A stretch of 64,000 nucleotides of DNA from the NCBI RefSeq assembly GCF_010669125.1, contig NZ_CP048630.1, positions 1,364,001 through 1,428,000 on the forward strand. Reading direction: 5' to 3'. Both the position numbers and the translations under genes were made by a program. Every line of letters starts with the position of its first letter. The stretch's first letter is position 1. This stretch comes from Ancylobacter pratisalsi (lineage in GTDB: Bacteria > Pseudomonadota > Alphaproteobacteria > Rhizobiales > Xanthobacteraceae). Positions 39,548-49,458 of this stretch are shown piece by piece. The notes beneath the pieces were generated by a model, which saw only the letters and a list, made by a program, of their open reading frames with translations, was not told the origin of the DNA and searched no databases.

Positions 39548-40486
39548 TCAAAGTTCCGGAGCGTAGGCCGGGACGGCAACCGCGGCGATGCCCGAGGTGC
39601 CACGCACCGTGCGCTGGGCCGGAAGGCGCGCCTCGACGATCTCGTAAGCCGAACGATCCGAAAGCAACGCATCGACCACAGCGAAATTCAACTTGTGACC
39701 ACCGCGATAGGAGCGGTAGCGCGCCATCATCGGCAGGCCACCGAGCGCCAGATCGCCAACAGCATCCAGCGCCTTATGACGCACGAACTCGTCGGCATAG
39801 CGCAGGCCCGTCGTGTTCATGATGCCGTCGTCGCCGACGCAAATGGTGTTGTCGAGCGAGGCGCCGAGGGCATAACCGGCCTGCCACAGGCGTTCGACAT
39901 CCGAGACGAAGCCGAACGTGCGGGCGCGGGCCAGATCCTTGCGGAACACATCCGGCGACAGAGTGGCGGCATAACGCTGGCGCCCGATCGCAGCATGCTG
40001 AAAATCAATCTCGACTTCCAGCCGGAAGCCGACGTCATAAGGAGAAAGCTCGCCGAAGCCGCTCTCGGTCTCGATGCGCACCGGCTTCAGCACCCGCAGA
40101 TAACGCCGCGCCGCGCCGGTCTCGACGATGCCCGCCTCGTCCACTGCGGCAACGAATTCCTCCGCGCTGCCATCAAGGATCGGCACTTCCGGCCCGTCGA
40201 TCTCGACGCGCGCATTATCGATGCCAAGGCCGGCGAAACAGGCCAGCAGATGCTCGACGGTGGAGACGGCCGGGCCGCTCGAATCACGCAACACGGTGGC
40301 GAGATCGCTGCCGCGTACGGCACTGCGGCAGGCGCGAACAGACTGGGACGAATCGGAACGATGGAAGACGATGCCGCTATCGGCTTCGGCGGGAGCGAGG
40401 CTCAACCGCGCCAACTTGCCGGAATGAACGCCGACCCCCGAGAGGGCGACGCAATCAGCAAGAGTGGTCTGCCTTACAGCATTCAT
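39548..40486 (-). CDS. lpxC: UDP-3-O-acyl-N-acetylglucosamine deacetylase
   Basis: 312 residues from MNAVRQTTLADCVALSGVGVHSG, the family N-terminus; the open frame to 40558 is not used. The zinc site HKALDAVGD and the two LpxC repeats (VEHLLACFAGLGIDNARVEIDGPEVPILDGSA) are intact. LpxC commits UDP-GlcNAc to lipid A. Its place downstream of ftsZ is conserved in many Proteobacteria, but a 302-base gap with a hairpin separates them here. Confidence 0.96.
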   Translation of the reverse strand: MNAVRQTTLADCVALSGVGVHSGKLARLSLAPAEADSGIVFHRSDSSQSVRACRSAVRGSDLATVLRDSSGPAVSTVEHLLACFAGLGIDNARVEIDGPEVPILDGSAEEFVAAVDEAGIVETGAARRYLRVLKPVRIETESGFGELSPYDVGFRLEVEIDFQHAAIGRQRYAATLSPDVFRKDLARARTFGFVSDVERLWQAGYALGASLDNTICVGDDGIMNTTGLRYADEFVRHKALDAVGDLALGGLPMMARYRSYRGGHKLNFAVVDALLSDRSAYEIVEARLPAQRTVRGTSGIAAVAVPAYAPEL

Positions 40487-40788
40487 TCCGGACCCCAAGA
40501 ACGGACACGATACGCCGCCCGCTCCCCCATTCCCAAAAACAACAAAGTTGATTGCCATTAACCTTCAGGGAGCCGAATCCCTTAGCCACGGCTTATCGTT
40601 GCCCGGACATTATCGACGCTCCTGCGCGGCGCCAACTCACTCTTGATTACCGTCTGTTACTGTTGCCTCGCTGCCGCAGTAGGCACAAAATTCCTTTATA
40701 TTCAATGAACTACACCCGGGTCTCGCGACCCGGGTGCTGCAGTGCGCCATCGATTTGTTACACGCTGGCATTCCAGCCCGCCGAGGCG
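40487..40788. other. Intergenic region between ftsZ and lpxC
   Basis: 302 bases, notably richer in A and T than the genes. It contains a strong palindrome near ftsZ (40713-40736), one GANTC site (GAATC near 40574) and presumably the lpxC promoter. I did not find convincing -35 and -10 boxes or any gene. Confidence 0.5.
40713..40736 (-). terminator. Hairpin downstream of ftsZ, possible terminator
   Basis: Arms CACCCGGGTC (40713-40722) and GACCCGGGTG (40727-40736) form a perfect 10-base stem with a TCGC loop, 53 bases past the ftsZ stop. On the minus strand it is followed by TAGTTCATT, a weak T tract, so termination may be partial or Rho-assisted. Confidence 0.5.
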
Positions 40789-42519
40789 TCAGCCCTGGCG
40801 GCGCAGGAAGGCCGGAATGTCGAGGTGATCATCCTCGGCCGGACGTGCGGCGACGGGCCGGCCGTGGGCATCCATCGGACGCTGCGGAGCCGGACGCTTG
40901 GCAAATTCGGAGTTCTCCGGACGGCGTTCGGTAAGGGCGCGCGGCTCGGCCTGAGGTGCGCGACGCACCACCGGGCGCATGTCGGACGGGGGATCAACCT
41001 CGTCTTCCTCGTCGCTGTGGCGGCCAAGGCCGACATTGGCAAGCCGCTGGAGGAGCGTCATGCGCTTCTTCTCGGCATGATGATGCTCGGTCGGCTCACC
41101 GCGAGCGGCGCGGATCTGGTTCTGCGCCGGGACGGGAAGCTCGTCGACACGCGGCATGCGCGGCGCAGGACGTTCGGCCTGGGGAGGAATGAAGGGCTCG
41201 AGCGTCTCGTCCTCATAGGCAGCCTCGCTGACGGCCGGGGCCTCCTGCTCGGCATAGAGCGCGGGCTTGGGTGCCAGCGGACGGATGGTGACCTCGTCGA
41301 TCGCCGCGGCGTGAGTCGCATGGTCCGGCTCGCCATAGACATGGTCGTCCATGCCGGGCGCGGCGAAAGCGGTCTCATAACCTTCCGCCGCCTCGGCACC
41401 GTAGGCGTCGTCTTCCTCGCTGAGCGCGGTCGCAACCGAACGCAGCGCGGCGTCACGGCGCGCCTCGACGGCGGCGCGACCGGCATTGGACATGCGGCGT
41501 CCACCGAGATCGGCAAGGTTGGAGAAGCTGTGCGGAATCTGCTCGGGAATCACCGCCGGGTCGATCCCGGTCGCGACCACCGAGACGCGAATCAGGCCTT
41601 CCAGCGTCTCGTCGAAGGTAGCACCGAGGATGATGTTGGCGTCCGGATCCACTTCCTCGCGGATGCGGGTCGCCGCCTCGTCCACCTCAAACAGGGTGAG
41701 GTCCTTGCCGCCCGTGATGGAAATCAGCAGGCCACGGGCGCCGCGCATCGACACCTCGTCGAGCAGCGGGTTGGCGATCGCCGCCTCCGCGGCATGCAGG
41801 GCGCGCTTCTCGCCGGAAGCCTCGCCGGTGCCCATCATCGCCTTGCCCATCTCGCGCATGACGGCGCGAACATCGGCGAAGTCGAGGTTGATAAGGCCTT
41901 CCTTGACCATCAGGTCGGTGATGCAGGCGACGCCCGAATACAGCACCTGATCCGCCATCGCGAAGGCGTCGGCGAAGGTGGTCTTCTCGTTCGCAACCCG
42001 GAACAGGTTCTGGTTCGGGATGACGATGAGGGTGTCGACGCCCTTCTGCAGTTCGGCGATGCCCATTTCGCCGATGCGCATGCGGCGCTGCCCTTCAAAA
42101 TGGAAGGGTTTCGTCACCACGCCGACCGTGAGAATGCCGAGCTCACGGGCGGCGCGGGCGATAACCGGCGCGGCGCCGCTTCCCGTGCCACCGCCCATGC
42201 CGGCGGTGATGAACACCATGTGTGCGCCGGCGAGATGATCGCGGATCTCGTCGAGAGCTTCTTCAGCGGCGGCGCGGCCCACTTCGGGCTGCGAGCCGGC
42301 ACCCAGTCCTTCGGTCACCGCAACGCCCATCTGGACGATACGCTCGGCCTTCGAGAGGGTGAGCGCCTGCGCGTCCGTATTGGCGACGACGAAGTCGACG
42401 CCGCACAGGCCGGCCGTGATCATGTTGTTCACCGCGTTGCCACCGGCGCCACCGACGCCGAAGACGGTGATCCGGGGGCGCAGTTCGCGGATGTCAGGTG
42501 CCTGGAGATTGATGGTCAT
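40789..42519 (-). CDS. ftsZ: Cell division protein FtsZ
   Basis: 576 residues. The tubulin-like GTPase (about 1-320) has [14 protein letters not shown], the signature [10 protein letters not shown] and the T7-loop [11 protein letters not shown]. The extreme C-terminus [11 protein letters not shown] is the conserved peptide that binds FtsA. Between them is an Ala/Glu/Arg/Pro-rich linker of about 240 residues, as in other alphaproteobacteria and much longer than in E. coli. It polymerises at midcell to organise division. It follows ftsA after 87 bases. Confidence 0.97.
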   Translation of the reverse strand: MTINLQAPDIRELRPRITVFGVGGAGGNAVNNMITAGLCGVDFVVANTDAQALTLSKAERIVQMGVAVTEGLGAGSQPEVGRAAAEEALDEIRDHLAGAHMVFITAGMGGGTGSGAAPVIARAARELGILTVGVVTKPFHFEGQRRMRIGEMGIAELQKGVDTLIVIPNQNLFRVANEKTTFADAFAMADQVLYSGVACITDLMVKEGLINLDFADVRAVMREMGKAMMGTGEASGEKRALHAAEAAIANPLLDEVSMRGARGLLISITGGKDLTLFEVDEAATRIREEVDPDANIILGATFDETLEGLIRVSVVATGIDPAVIPEQIPHSFSNLADLGGRRMSNAGRAAVEARRDAALRSVATALSEEDDAYGAEAAEGYETAFAAPGMDDHVYGEPDHATHAAAIDEVTIRPLAPKPALYAEQEAPAVSEAAYEDETLEPFIPPQAERPAPRMPRVDELPVPAQNQIRAARGEPTEHHHAEKKRMTLLQRLANVGLGRHSDEEDEVDPPSDMRPVVRRAPQAEPRALTERRPENSEFAKRPAPQRPMDAHGRPVAARPAEDDHLDIPAFLRRQG

Positions 42520-42606
42520 TGCTGTTGTCCCCTAACGCCGGCGGGCCCTCGTCCCGTCTCGATCACTGTGGTGCCGGTTCCGCCGGCGCGGATTGAATGG
42601 AACACG

Positions 42607-43929
42607 TCAGAAGGCCTCCCGCAGCCAGTGGCCGACGCGCGAGAAGTACCCGTTGCCCTCCGCTTGGGAGAGACGGCGGCGACGGGCCTCGAAGTGTTCG
42701 AGCCCCGCAACCTGCGGATAGACGAGCAGCCCGGTGGCCACGGCGAAGCTCGCGCCGCGTGCCGCTTCAGGCAGCTTGGAAATGCCGAGCGGGCGCCCGA
42801 TGCGCACCTGCCCGCCCATGATCTTGCCAACCAGCTCGGCATGACCCGTGAGCTGGGCGGCACCGCCCGTGAGAACGATGCGGCGCCCGGCGCCGGCGGC
42901 ATGGCCGGAGGCGACCAGACGGTCGCGCACCAGCTCGATGACCTCTTCGACGCGCGGACGAATGATCCGCAGAAGCTGCGACTTCGGGATCACCCGCGGC
43001 AGATCGTGATGATCGTCCGCGATCGGCGGCACGGTAAGCATCTCGCGCTCATCGGCGCTGATGGAAAGAACCCCACCATGCAGGCTCTTCAGCCGCTCCG
43101 CATCGGCAAGACGGGTGGAAAGCCCCCGGGCGACGTCGTTCGTGACGTGCTGGCCGCCGACGGCAATGCCGTCCACATGCACGCAATGCCCGTTCTCGAC
43201 CACCGAGACCGTCGTGGTTCCCGCACCGAAATCGATCAGGGTCACACCGAGCTCGGCTTCGTCGTCGGCCAAGGTCGACAGCGCGGCTGCATAAGGCGCG
43301 GCAACGGTTGCTTCGACGCCAAGATGGCAGCGCTCGATGCAGAGCAGAAGATTGCGCACCGCCGCCCCGTCGGCGGTAATGACGTGAAGGTCGACGCCGA
43401 GGCGGCGCCCAAGCATGCCGCGCGGCTCACCAATGCCGGAGGCGCCGTCCAGAGCATAGCCCACCGGAAGCGCGTGCAGGATGGTGCGCCCCTGGCCCAC
43501 CGCGAAGGTCGAGGCGGCGTCGAGCACTCGGCGGATGTCACCCTCGGCGACGGCCGGCTCGGGCAGATCCACCTCGGCCGCGAAATGTTCGGAGGAGAGC
43601 CGCCCGCCAGCCATCGACACCACGACGGAAGCGATCTGGGCGCCGGCCATCCGTTCAGCGGCGTCCACCGCGCGGCGAATGGCGTATTCGGCGCGCTCCA
43701 TGTCGATCACCGCGCCGCCCTTGATGCCGTGGGCGCTCGTGTGACCGATGCCGAGCACTTCGACCGAGTGGGTGCGGCGCCGCAGGCTCGTGGCCGCGTC
43801 ACGCGGCTTGAGCCGGGCGATGACACACACGATCTTCGATGTACCGATATCGAGCACGCCGACCACGCCGCTTCGGCGCGGCGCCAGAGGGCGCATCTTG
43901 GGAGCAATCTCGAAATGCGGCCGCATCAT
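42607..43929 (-). CDS. ftsA: Cell division protein FtsA
   Basis: 440 residues, actin-like ATPase fold with VGVLDIGTSKIVCVIARL at the N-terminus, an SHS2 1C domain, LIDFGAGTTTVSVVENG (phosphate 2) and VLTGGAAQLTG (adenosine motif). The last residues (NGYFSRVGHWLREAF) form the amphipathic membrane-targeting helix. It anchors FtsZ. Its ATG overlaps the ftsQ stop (ATGATG), so the two are translationally coupled. Confidence 0.96.
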   Translation of the reverse strand: MMRPHFEIAPKMRPLAPRRSGVVGVLDIGTSKIVCVIARLKPRDAATSLRRRTHSVEVLGIGHTSAHGIKGGAVIDMERAEYAIRRAVDAAERMAGAQIASVVVSMAGGRLSSEHFAAEVDLPEPAVAEGDIRRVLDAASTFAVGQGRTILHALPVGYALDGASGIGEPRGMLGRRLGVDLHVITADGAAVRNLLLCIERCHLGVEATVAAPYAAALSTLADDEAELGVTLIDFGAGTTTVSVVENGHCVHVDGIAVGGQHVTNDVARGLSTRLADAERLKSLHGGVLSISADEREMLTVPPIADDHHDLPRVIPKSQLLRIIRPRVEEVIELVRDRLVASGHAAGAGRRIVLTGGAAQLTGHAELVGKIMGGQVRIGRPLGISKLPEAARGASFAVATGLLVYPQVAGLEHFEARRRRLSQAEGNGYFSRVGHWLREAF

Positions 43930-44924
43930 GTGCTGCCTCCCTTCTTCGCCTTGGCCTGGGCCTTGATGTCGGCCTGACGGGCTTCGTATGCGGCGTCGGA
44001 GAGGCGGACGGTCACGCGGTCGGGCAAGCGCAGGTCAATGATCGTCACGTCGCGGCTCAGAAGCTGCTTGTCGCGATCGAGGACGGCAAGCTCCTCAAGC
44101 GCGTCGCCGAGCCCCTGCTCTGGCAGCCGAACATCGACGCCGTTGCGCATCTTGAGGGTCCAGCGCCGGTCGGCGACGCGAATGGCGGCACGCACCTGGT
44201 CACGCACGCCCGGCACGAGGCTGAGCGCATCGACGATGTCGACGACATGGGTCTGTGCGCCGTCACCGACCACGATCGGCAGGCGGATGTAGCGCGGGTC
44301 GTCGGAATAGGGGGCGATGATCGTGCCGTCGCGGGCGATGACGTTGATCTTGCCGTCCTTCTGCCAGAGCGCGAAACCCTCGCGCTCGACGATCTGAATG
44401 TCGAGCCGGTCCGGATACAGCTTCTGCACCGTGGCGCGCTTGATCCAGGCAAGTTCTTCAAGTCGCGTGCGGGCGGCCTCGGCATCCAGGAAGGGCAGCG
44501 AGGAGGTCGGCTTCACGCCCGCCGTTGCGAGAATCTCACCCGGCGAGACGTGATTCTGGCCGACGAGGTTCACATTGGTGATGCGGAAACCCATGAAGTT
44601 CGCGCCCGCGTCGGCGACGTCGCGGGCGGTCTCAATGGCGGCGGGCATGTGCCCGCCCTGCTGGAGGCCGTAAGCACCGGTGGCGGCGAAAAGCAGTGCC
44701 ACCAGCCAGGTGCCGGAGCCGCAGGTCACGACGCGGGAGGCGGAGAGACCGACGAAGAACCGGCGGGAATTGATGATTGCCCGGTCGACGATTCGCGTGC
44801 GGCCGGGAGCTCCCGTGCCGGCGGTCGTCGTGGCAGCGGAAGGCGCCGCCTGGGAGCCACGCCCCCGCGCACCGTTTCGCCCCGAATCCGTAGATGCCAA
44901 GCCAGCGCGCCGACCCTCAGGCAT
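43926..44924 (-). CDS. ftsQ: Cell division protein FtsQ
   Basis: 332 residues from MPEGRRAGLAS. A basic cytoplasmic head (about 1-70) is followed by a membrane helix (TWLVALLFAATGAYGL), a POTRA domain (FRITNVNLVGQNHVSPGEILATAGV) and the FtsQ beta domain. It links early and late divisome proteins (FtsB/L, FtsI/W). The open frame starts at 44972 inside ddl; the ATG at 44924 leaves 14 bases after ddl and has an AGG-type binding site, so it is preferred. Confidence 0.93.
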   Translation of the reverse strand: MPEGRRAGLASTDSGRNGARGRGSQAAPSAATTTAGTGAPGRTRIVDRAIINSRRFFVGLSASRVVTCGSGTWLVALLFAATGAYGLQQGGHMPAAIETARDVADAGANFMGFRITNVNLVGQNHVSPGEILATAGVKPTSSLPFLDAEAARTRLEELAWIKRATVQKLYPDRLDIQIVEREGFALWQKDGKINVIARDGTIIAPYSDDPRYIRLPIVVGDGAQTHVVDIVDALSLVPGVRDQVRAAIRVADRRWTLKMRNGVDVRLPEQGLGDALEELAVLDRDKQLLSRDVTIIDLRLPDRVTVRLSDAAYEARQADIKAQAKAKKGGST

Positions 44925-44938
44925 CTTCTGCCTGGGGT

Positions 44939-45859
44939 TTAGCGGTCGAGCGAGGCGTCCTCCACCATCCATCTTATCAGCTCACCGAACGAATAGCCTG
45001 CGTAGGCAGCCAGTTCGGGCACAAGCGACGTCTCAGTCATTCCGGGCTGGGTGTTCACCTCCAGACAGACCAAACCGGATTCGTCCCCGGTTCGGTCGTC
45101 ATAGCGGAAATCCGACCTACTAATGCCCCGACAGCCGAGCGCACGATGCGCCTTCACCGCTAACATCCGTACCTTTTGGTAAATATTCGGTAAAATTTGT
45201 GCCGGGAGAATGTGACGCGAGCCGCCGGGAGCGTATTTTGCTTCGTAATCATAGAACCTTAGATCGGACTGAATTTCGATGACGTCCAGCGCCTGATCGC
45301 CCATTACGGCGCAGGTGAGCTCCAGTCCGGGGATGTAGGTCTCGGCCAGCAAATCATCGCCGAGGTTCCAATCCGTTCGATGCAGCTCCTGCGGAGGATG
45401 CTCCTGATCCTCGCGGATGATGAACACACCGACGGAAGATCCTTCCCGAACCGGCTTGAGCACGTAGGGGCGCGGCAGAACATGCGCGCGCGCCGCCTCG
45501 GCCCGCGTCACGACGCGCCCCTCGGGGACCTGTATGCCATTGCTCGCGAGGATGATCTTGGCCTGGGCCTTGTCCATCGCCAGCGCCGAGGCGAGCACGC
45601 CCGAATGGGTGTAGGGAATTTGCAGCACCTCGAGGATGCCCTGGATCGTGCCATCCTCACCCGGCCGGCCATGCAGCGTGTTGAGCGCCACATCGGGCTT
45701 GAGCGCCCTCAGCACCTCGGCGATGTCACGGCCCACATCAACGCGCGTGACGCGGTAGCCGACGCTCTCGGCCGCCTTCGCGCAGGCCTCTCCTGAGCGC
45801 AGCGACACCTCGCGCTCCGCCGACCAGCCGCCCATAAGGACGGCGACATGCTTAGCCAT
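44939..45859 (-). CDS. ddl: D-alanine--D-alanine ligase
   Basis: 306 residues from MAKHVAVLMGGWSAEREVSL. ATP-grasp features are VLKPVREGSSVGVFI, YIPGLELTCAVMG and CLEVNTQPGMTETSLVPE. It makes D-Ala-D-Ala for MurF. AGGAGAAG lies 6 bases before the ATG. It sits between murB and ftsQ, the normal alphaproteobacterial place. Confidence 0.96.
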   Translation of the reverse strand: MAKHVAVLMGGWSAEREVSLRSGEACAKAAESVGYRVTRVDVGRDIAEVLRALKPDVALNTLHGRPGEDGTIQGILEVLQIPYTHSGVLASALAMDKAQAKIILASNGIQVPEGRVVTRAEAARAHVLPRPYVLKPVREGSSVGVFIIREDQEHPPQELHRTDWNLGDDLLAETYIPGLELTCAVMGDQALDVIEIQSDLRFYDYEAKYAPGGSRHILPAQILPNIYQKVRMLAVKAHRALGCRGISRSDFRYDDRTGDESGLVCLEVNTQPGMTETSLVPELAAYAGYSFGELIRWMVEDASLDR

Positions 45860-45900
45860 GGATCTTCTCCTCGTGCGCAAGCGGCCGGGGGCCGGAGCGC

Positions 45901-46824
45901 CTAGCCCGCCGGGATGCCGATCCGCTTGATCTCCCATTCCAGTTCGATGCCGGAATGAGCTTTCACGCGGCGGCGCACTTCCTCGCCCAGCGCCTCGATA
46001 TCGGCGGCCGTTGCGCCGCCCGTGTTGATCATGAAATTGCAATGCATCGGCGACATCTGCGCGGCGCCGACCATCATTCCACGGCAGCCTGCCGCGTCGA
46101 TCAGCTGCCAGGCCTTGTGGCCGGCGGGGTTCTTGAAGGTCGAGCCCCCGGTTTTCTCACGAATCGGTTGCGAGGCTTCCCGCGCCTGCGTGATCCGGTC
46201 CATCTCGCCGAGAATCGCCGCGGTATCGCCTGCCCGGCCCTGGAACAGTGCTTCGGTGAAGATGAAATCCGCCGGGGGCTGCGAATGACGGTAGCTGAAA
46301 CCGAAATCGGCGTTCGTGAGCCGGTGGACACAGCCCGCGCGATCGACCGCGCGCGCTTCGACGAGGGTGTCCCGGGTCTCGGCGCTATGAGCGCCGGCAT
46401 TCATGCGCAGCGCGCCGCCGATGCCCCCGGGGATGCCGCGAAAGAAGGCGAGACCGTCGATACCGGCATCCGCCGCCGCGCGGGCGAGCTTTACATCGGG
46501 AACCGCTGTACCAACACGCAGCCGATACCCCTCCTCGACGTTGATGGTATTGAACCCGCGTCCGAGCCGGATGACGACACCGGGCACCCCGCCATCGCGC
46601 ACGATCAGATTCGAGCCAAGTCCGATCACCGTCACCGGGATGTCTGGACCCAGATTCGCCAGGAAATAGGCAAGATCCGCCTCATCGGCTGGCGAGAACA
46701 TCACCTGGGCCGGCCCACCAACACGGAACCAGGTGAGGTCCGCGAGCGGCTGATTCGCGAGCAGGCGCCCGCGCAGCTCGGGTACGGCCTCGGCGAGTTC
46801 GGCGGTGATGTCAGGAAGACTCAC
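45901..46824 (-). CDS. murB: UDP-N-acetylenolpyruvoylglucosamine reductase
   Basis: 307 residues. FAD-binding motifs [14 protein letters not shown] and [19 protein letters not shown], and the catalytic serine in [12 protein letters not shown] are present. It reduces enolpyruvyl-UDP-GlcNAc to UDP-MurNAc using NADPH. The start is the GTG at 46824, whose GTGA overlaps the murC stop; GGGAGAG lies just before it. Earlier in-frame codons up to 46875 fall inside murC. Confidence 0.95.
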   Translation of the reverse strand: MSLPDITAELAEAVPELRGRLLANQPLADLTWFRVGGPAQVMFSPADEADLAYFLANLGPDIPVTVIGLGSNLIVRDGGVPGVVIRLGRGFNTINVEEGYRLRVGTAVPDVKLARAAADAGIDGLAFFRGIPGGIGGALRMNAGAHSAETRDTLVEARAVDRAGCVHRLTNADFGFSYRHSQPPADFIFTEALFQGRAGDTAAILGEMDRITQAREASQPIREKTGGSTFKNPAGHKAWQLIDAAGCRGMMVGAAQMSPMHCNFMINTGGATAADIEALGEEVRRRVKAHSGIELEWEIKRIGIPAG

Positions 46825-48236
46825 GCGCCGCTCTCCCGAAGCCGGGCAAGCTGCTCGGGCAGGGCGTACGCCCATTGGGAGATATTGCCCGCGCCGAGGC
46901 AGATCACATAGTCACCCGGCTTCATGAGACCGTTGACGAGGCCTGCCAGCGCGTCAGGATCGGAAAGGGCCATCACCGAGCGATGCCCGCGCGCGCGGAC
47001 CGCCTCGACCAGGTGATCCCGATCGACACCCTCGATCGGCGGCTCGCCGGCCGCGTAGACATCGGCAACGATGACGTGGTCGGCATCGTTGAAGCAGGTG
47101 GCGAACTGATCGAACAGGGATTGCAGTCGGGTGAAGCGATGCGGCTGCACCACGGCAATCACCTGCCCTTCCGTCGAGGCCCGCGCGGCACGCAGCACGG
47201 CGGCGATCTCGACGGGATGGTGGCCGTAATCGTCAAAGATCGTCACACCGGCCACCTCGCCGGTGCGGGTGAACCGCCGCTTTACGCCGCCAAAGCCGGC
47301 AAGCGCGGTGCGGATCTGTTCGTCCGTGGCGCCCAGCTCATGCGCCACGCCGATGGCGGCGGTGGCGTTGAGGGCATTGTGCTTACCGGGCATCGGAAGG
47401 ACGAGGTCCCGCAACTCGTGCACGACCCTGCCCAGTCGATCGCGGAACAGGATATGGAAACGCGAGCGCCCTCCCCGCAGATCGATATCGACGATACGCA
47501 CATCGGCCTGCGGATTCTCACCATAGGTGATGACCCGGCGGTCTTCGACATGTCCGACGAGGTCCTGCACCACGGGATGGTCGGTACACATCACCGCGAA
47601 ACCATAGAATGGCAGATTGTCGATGAAGCTGCGGAAGGCCGCCTGCACCGCCTCGAATGTCTTGAAGTGATCGAGATGCTCGGGGTCGATATTGGTGACG
47701 ATGGCCACCTCGACCGGCAGCTTGAGGAAGGTGCCGTCGCTCTCGTCCGCCTCCACCACCATCCAGTCGCCGTCGCCCAGGCGCGCATTGGTGCCATAGG
47801 CGTTGATGATTCCACCATTGATCACCGTCGGATCGAAGCCACCCGCGTCGAGCAGCGTCGCCACCATCGAGGTGGTGGTGGTCTTGCCATGGGTGCCGGC
47901 GATGGCAACGCAGCTCTTGAGCCGCATCAGTTCCGCCAGCATCTCGGCGCGGCGTACCACCGGCAGGCGCTTGGCGCGCGCGGCCACCAGCTCGGGATTG
48001 TCACGCCGGATCGCGGAAGAGACGACCAGCACCTCGGCGGCTTCGATGTTCTCGGCCCGGTGGCCGATATGCACCGCGATGCCCTTTTCCGCGAGGCGCT
48101 TCACATTCGCGCTCTCGGCGACATCCGATCCCTGCACCGTGTAGCCAAGATTGTGCAGCACCTCGGCGATGCCGCTCATGCCGATGCCGCCGATGCCGAC
48201 GAAATGAATGGGGCCGAGCGAGAGCGGTAGTTTCAT
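46821..48236 (-). CDS. murC: UDP-N-acetylmuramate--L-alanine ligase
   Basis: 471 residues. [17 protein letters not shown] (nucleotide-binding N-domain), the ATP P-loop [17 protein letters not shown] and DYGHHPVEI identify MurC, which adds L-Ala to UDP-MurNAc. GGAAG precedes the ATG by about 5 bases. It is coupled to murB by a 4-base overlap and separated from murG by 105 bases. Confidence 0.97.
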   Translation of the reverse strand: MKLPLSLGPIHFVGIGGIGMSGIAEVLHNLGYTVQGSDVAESANVKRLAEKGIAVHIGHRAENIEAAEVLVVSSAIRRDNPELVAARAKRLPVVRRAEMLAELMRLKSCVAIAGTHGKTTTTSMVATLLDAGGFDPTVINGGIINAYGTNARLGDGDWMVVEADESDGTFLKLPVEVAIVTNIDPEHLDHFKTFEAVQAAFRSFIDNLPFYGFAVMCTDHPVVQDLVGHVEDRRVITYGENPQADVRIVDIDLRGGRSRFHILFRDRLGRVVHELRDLVLPMPGKHNALNATAAIGVAHELGATDEQIRTALAGFGGVKRRFTRTGEVAGVTIFDDYGHHPVEIAAVLRAARASTEGQVIAVVQPHRFTRLQSLFDQFATCFNDADHVIVADVYAAGEPPIEGVDRDHLVEAVRARGHRSVMALSDPDALAGLVNGLMKPGDYVICLGAGNISQWAYALPEQLARLRESGA

Positions 48237-48341
48237 ACGATCTTCCTTCGGCCGGCGCGCATGGACAGCGCAGGCACCTTTTCCGGGCGCGCAGCAATAA
48301 ACGAGGCCGGCTGGCGCGTCATCCCGCCTATGGTCGCGATC

Positions 48342-49451
48342 CTAGCCATCGATTCCCGCCGTACGGACAACAAGCTCCGCGAGCTGTTCGGCCGCGTCCG
48401 CCCGGCCCATGCGATGGGCAGCATCCGCCATCGCGGTGAGCTCGGCGGGATTCGCCACGATCGAGGTGATTCGATCGGCAAGGCTCTGCGGCGTGAATTC
48501 GCTCTGGGGCATCAGCACCGCCCCTCCGGCGCTGGCAAGCGCGAGGGCATTGGCGAGCTGGTCCTGATCGATGGCACCCGGCAGCGGCACCAGAACAGAT
48601 GGGCGACCGATGACGCACAGCTCCGCCACCGTCGAGGCGCCGGAACGGGCGACCACGAGATGGGCACTTGCCATTCGCGCCGGAAGGTCGTCGAAGAAAG
48701 GCGCGACTTCGGCGGCAACGCCCAGCCGGTCATAGGTGGCACGGACGGCGTCGAGATCTTCCGTACGCGCCTGCTGAACGACCGAGAGCCGTGCACGCAG
48801 TTCCGGAGAAAGGCGCTCGATGGCAGACGGGACGACCTCGCTCATGATGCGGGCGCCCTGGCTGCCGCCGAAGACCAGCAGCGCCAGACGCTCCCCAGGC
48901 TTGAGCGATACATAGGGAGCGACCGCCGCGATGACGGCGGGGCGAACCGGGTTTCCGGTATGATGTGCCTTGGCGGCAAGGGCGGGCCGGTCCTTCAATA
49001 TGTCGGGATAGCCGGTGGCGATGGCGGTGACCCGCGACGCGAGCAGGGTATTGGCCCGGCCCATCACCGCATTGGCTTCGTGGAGAAGCGTCGGTCGTCC
49101 GGCGAAGGTCGCCGCGAGCAGCGGCGGCACCGTAGGATAGCCACCGAAGCCGACCACCGCCGCCGGCTTCAGCGTCTTCATCAGGCGATAGCCCTTGAGA
49201 ATGCCGGACCCGAGCGCAAGCCCGGTCCTTGCGAGCGCGAGTGGCGATCGACCACGCATCGTGTCGGCCGGCAGCACGTGAAGTTCACGCGCAGGAAAAT
49301 GGCTGGCGTAGCGCGCGGCGCGCGCGTCGGTCGCAAGGTCCACCTCTATGCCGCGCCGCTTCAGCGCTGTCGCAAGCGCTTCGGCGGGAAACAGATGCCC
49401 CCCCGTTCCCCCGGCGGCGATAAGCACGAGCGGCTTTTGGGATGCGGCCAT
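48342..49451 (-). CDS. murG: Undecaprenyldiphospho-muramoylpentapeptide GlcNAc transferase
   Basis: 369 residues, GT-B fold. LIAAGGTGGHLFPAEALA (about 11-28) is the MurG G-loop, and LVVFGGSQGARIM and SGASTVAELCVIGRPSVLVPLP are the UDP-GlcNAc-binding regions. It makes lipid II from lipid I on the inner face of the membrane. It starts 7 bases after ftsW. Confidence 0.96.
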   Translation of the reverse strand: MAASQKPLVLIAAGGTGGHLFPAEALATALKRRGIEVDLATDARAARYASHFPARELHVLPADTMRGRSPLALARTGLALGSGILKGYRLMKTLKPAAVVGFGGYPTVPPLLAATFAGRPTLLHEANAVMGRANTLLASRVTAIATGYPDILKDRPALAAKAHHTGNPVRPAVIAAVAPYVSLKPGERLALLVFGGSQGARIMSEVVPSAIERLSPELRARLSVVQQARTEDLDAVRATYDRLGVAAEVAPFFDDLPARMASAHLVVARSGASTVAELCVIGRPSVLVPLPGAIDQDQLANALALASAGGAVLMPQSEFTPQSLADRITSIVANPAELTAMADAAHRMGRADAAEQLAELVVRTAGIDG

Positions 49452-49458
49452 GGTCGCC

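Noticed and set aside
40552..43977. A 1141-codon open frame opposite ftsZ and ftsA
   Set aside because: It is the antisense shadow of two certain genes; high GC at third positions keeps such frames open. It has a low-complexity His/Arg/Gly composition and no domain.
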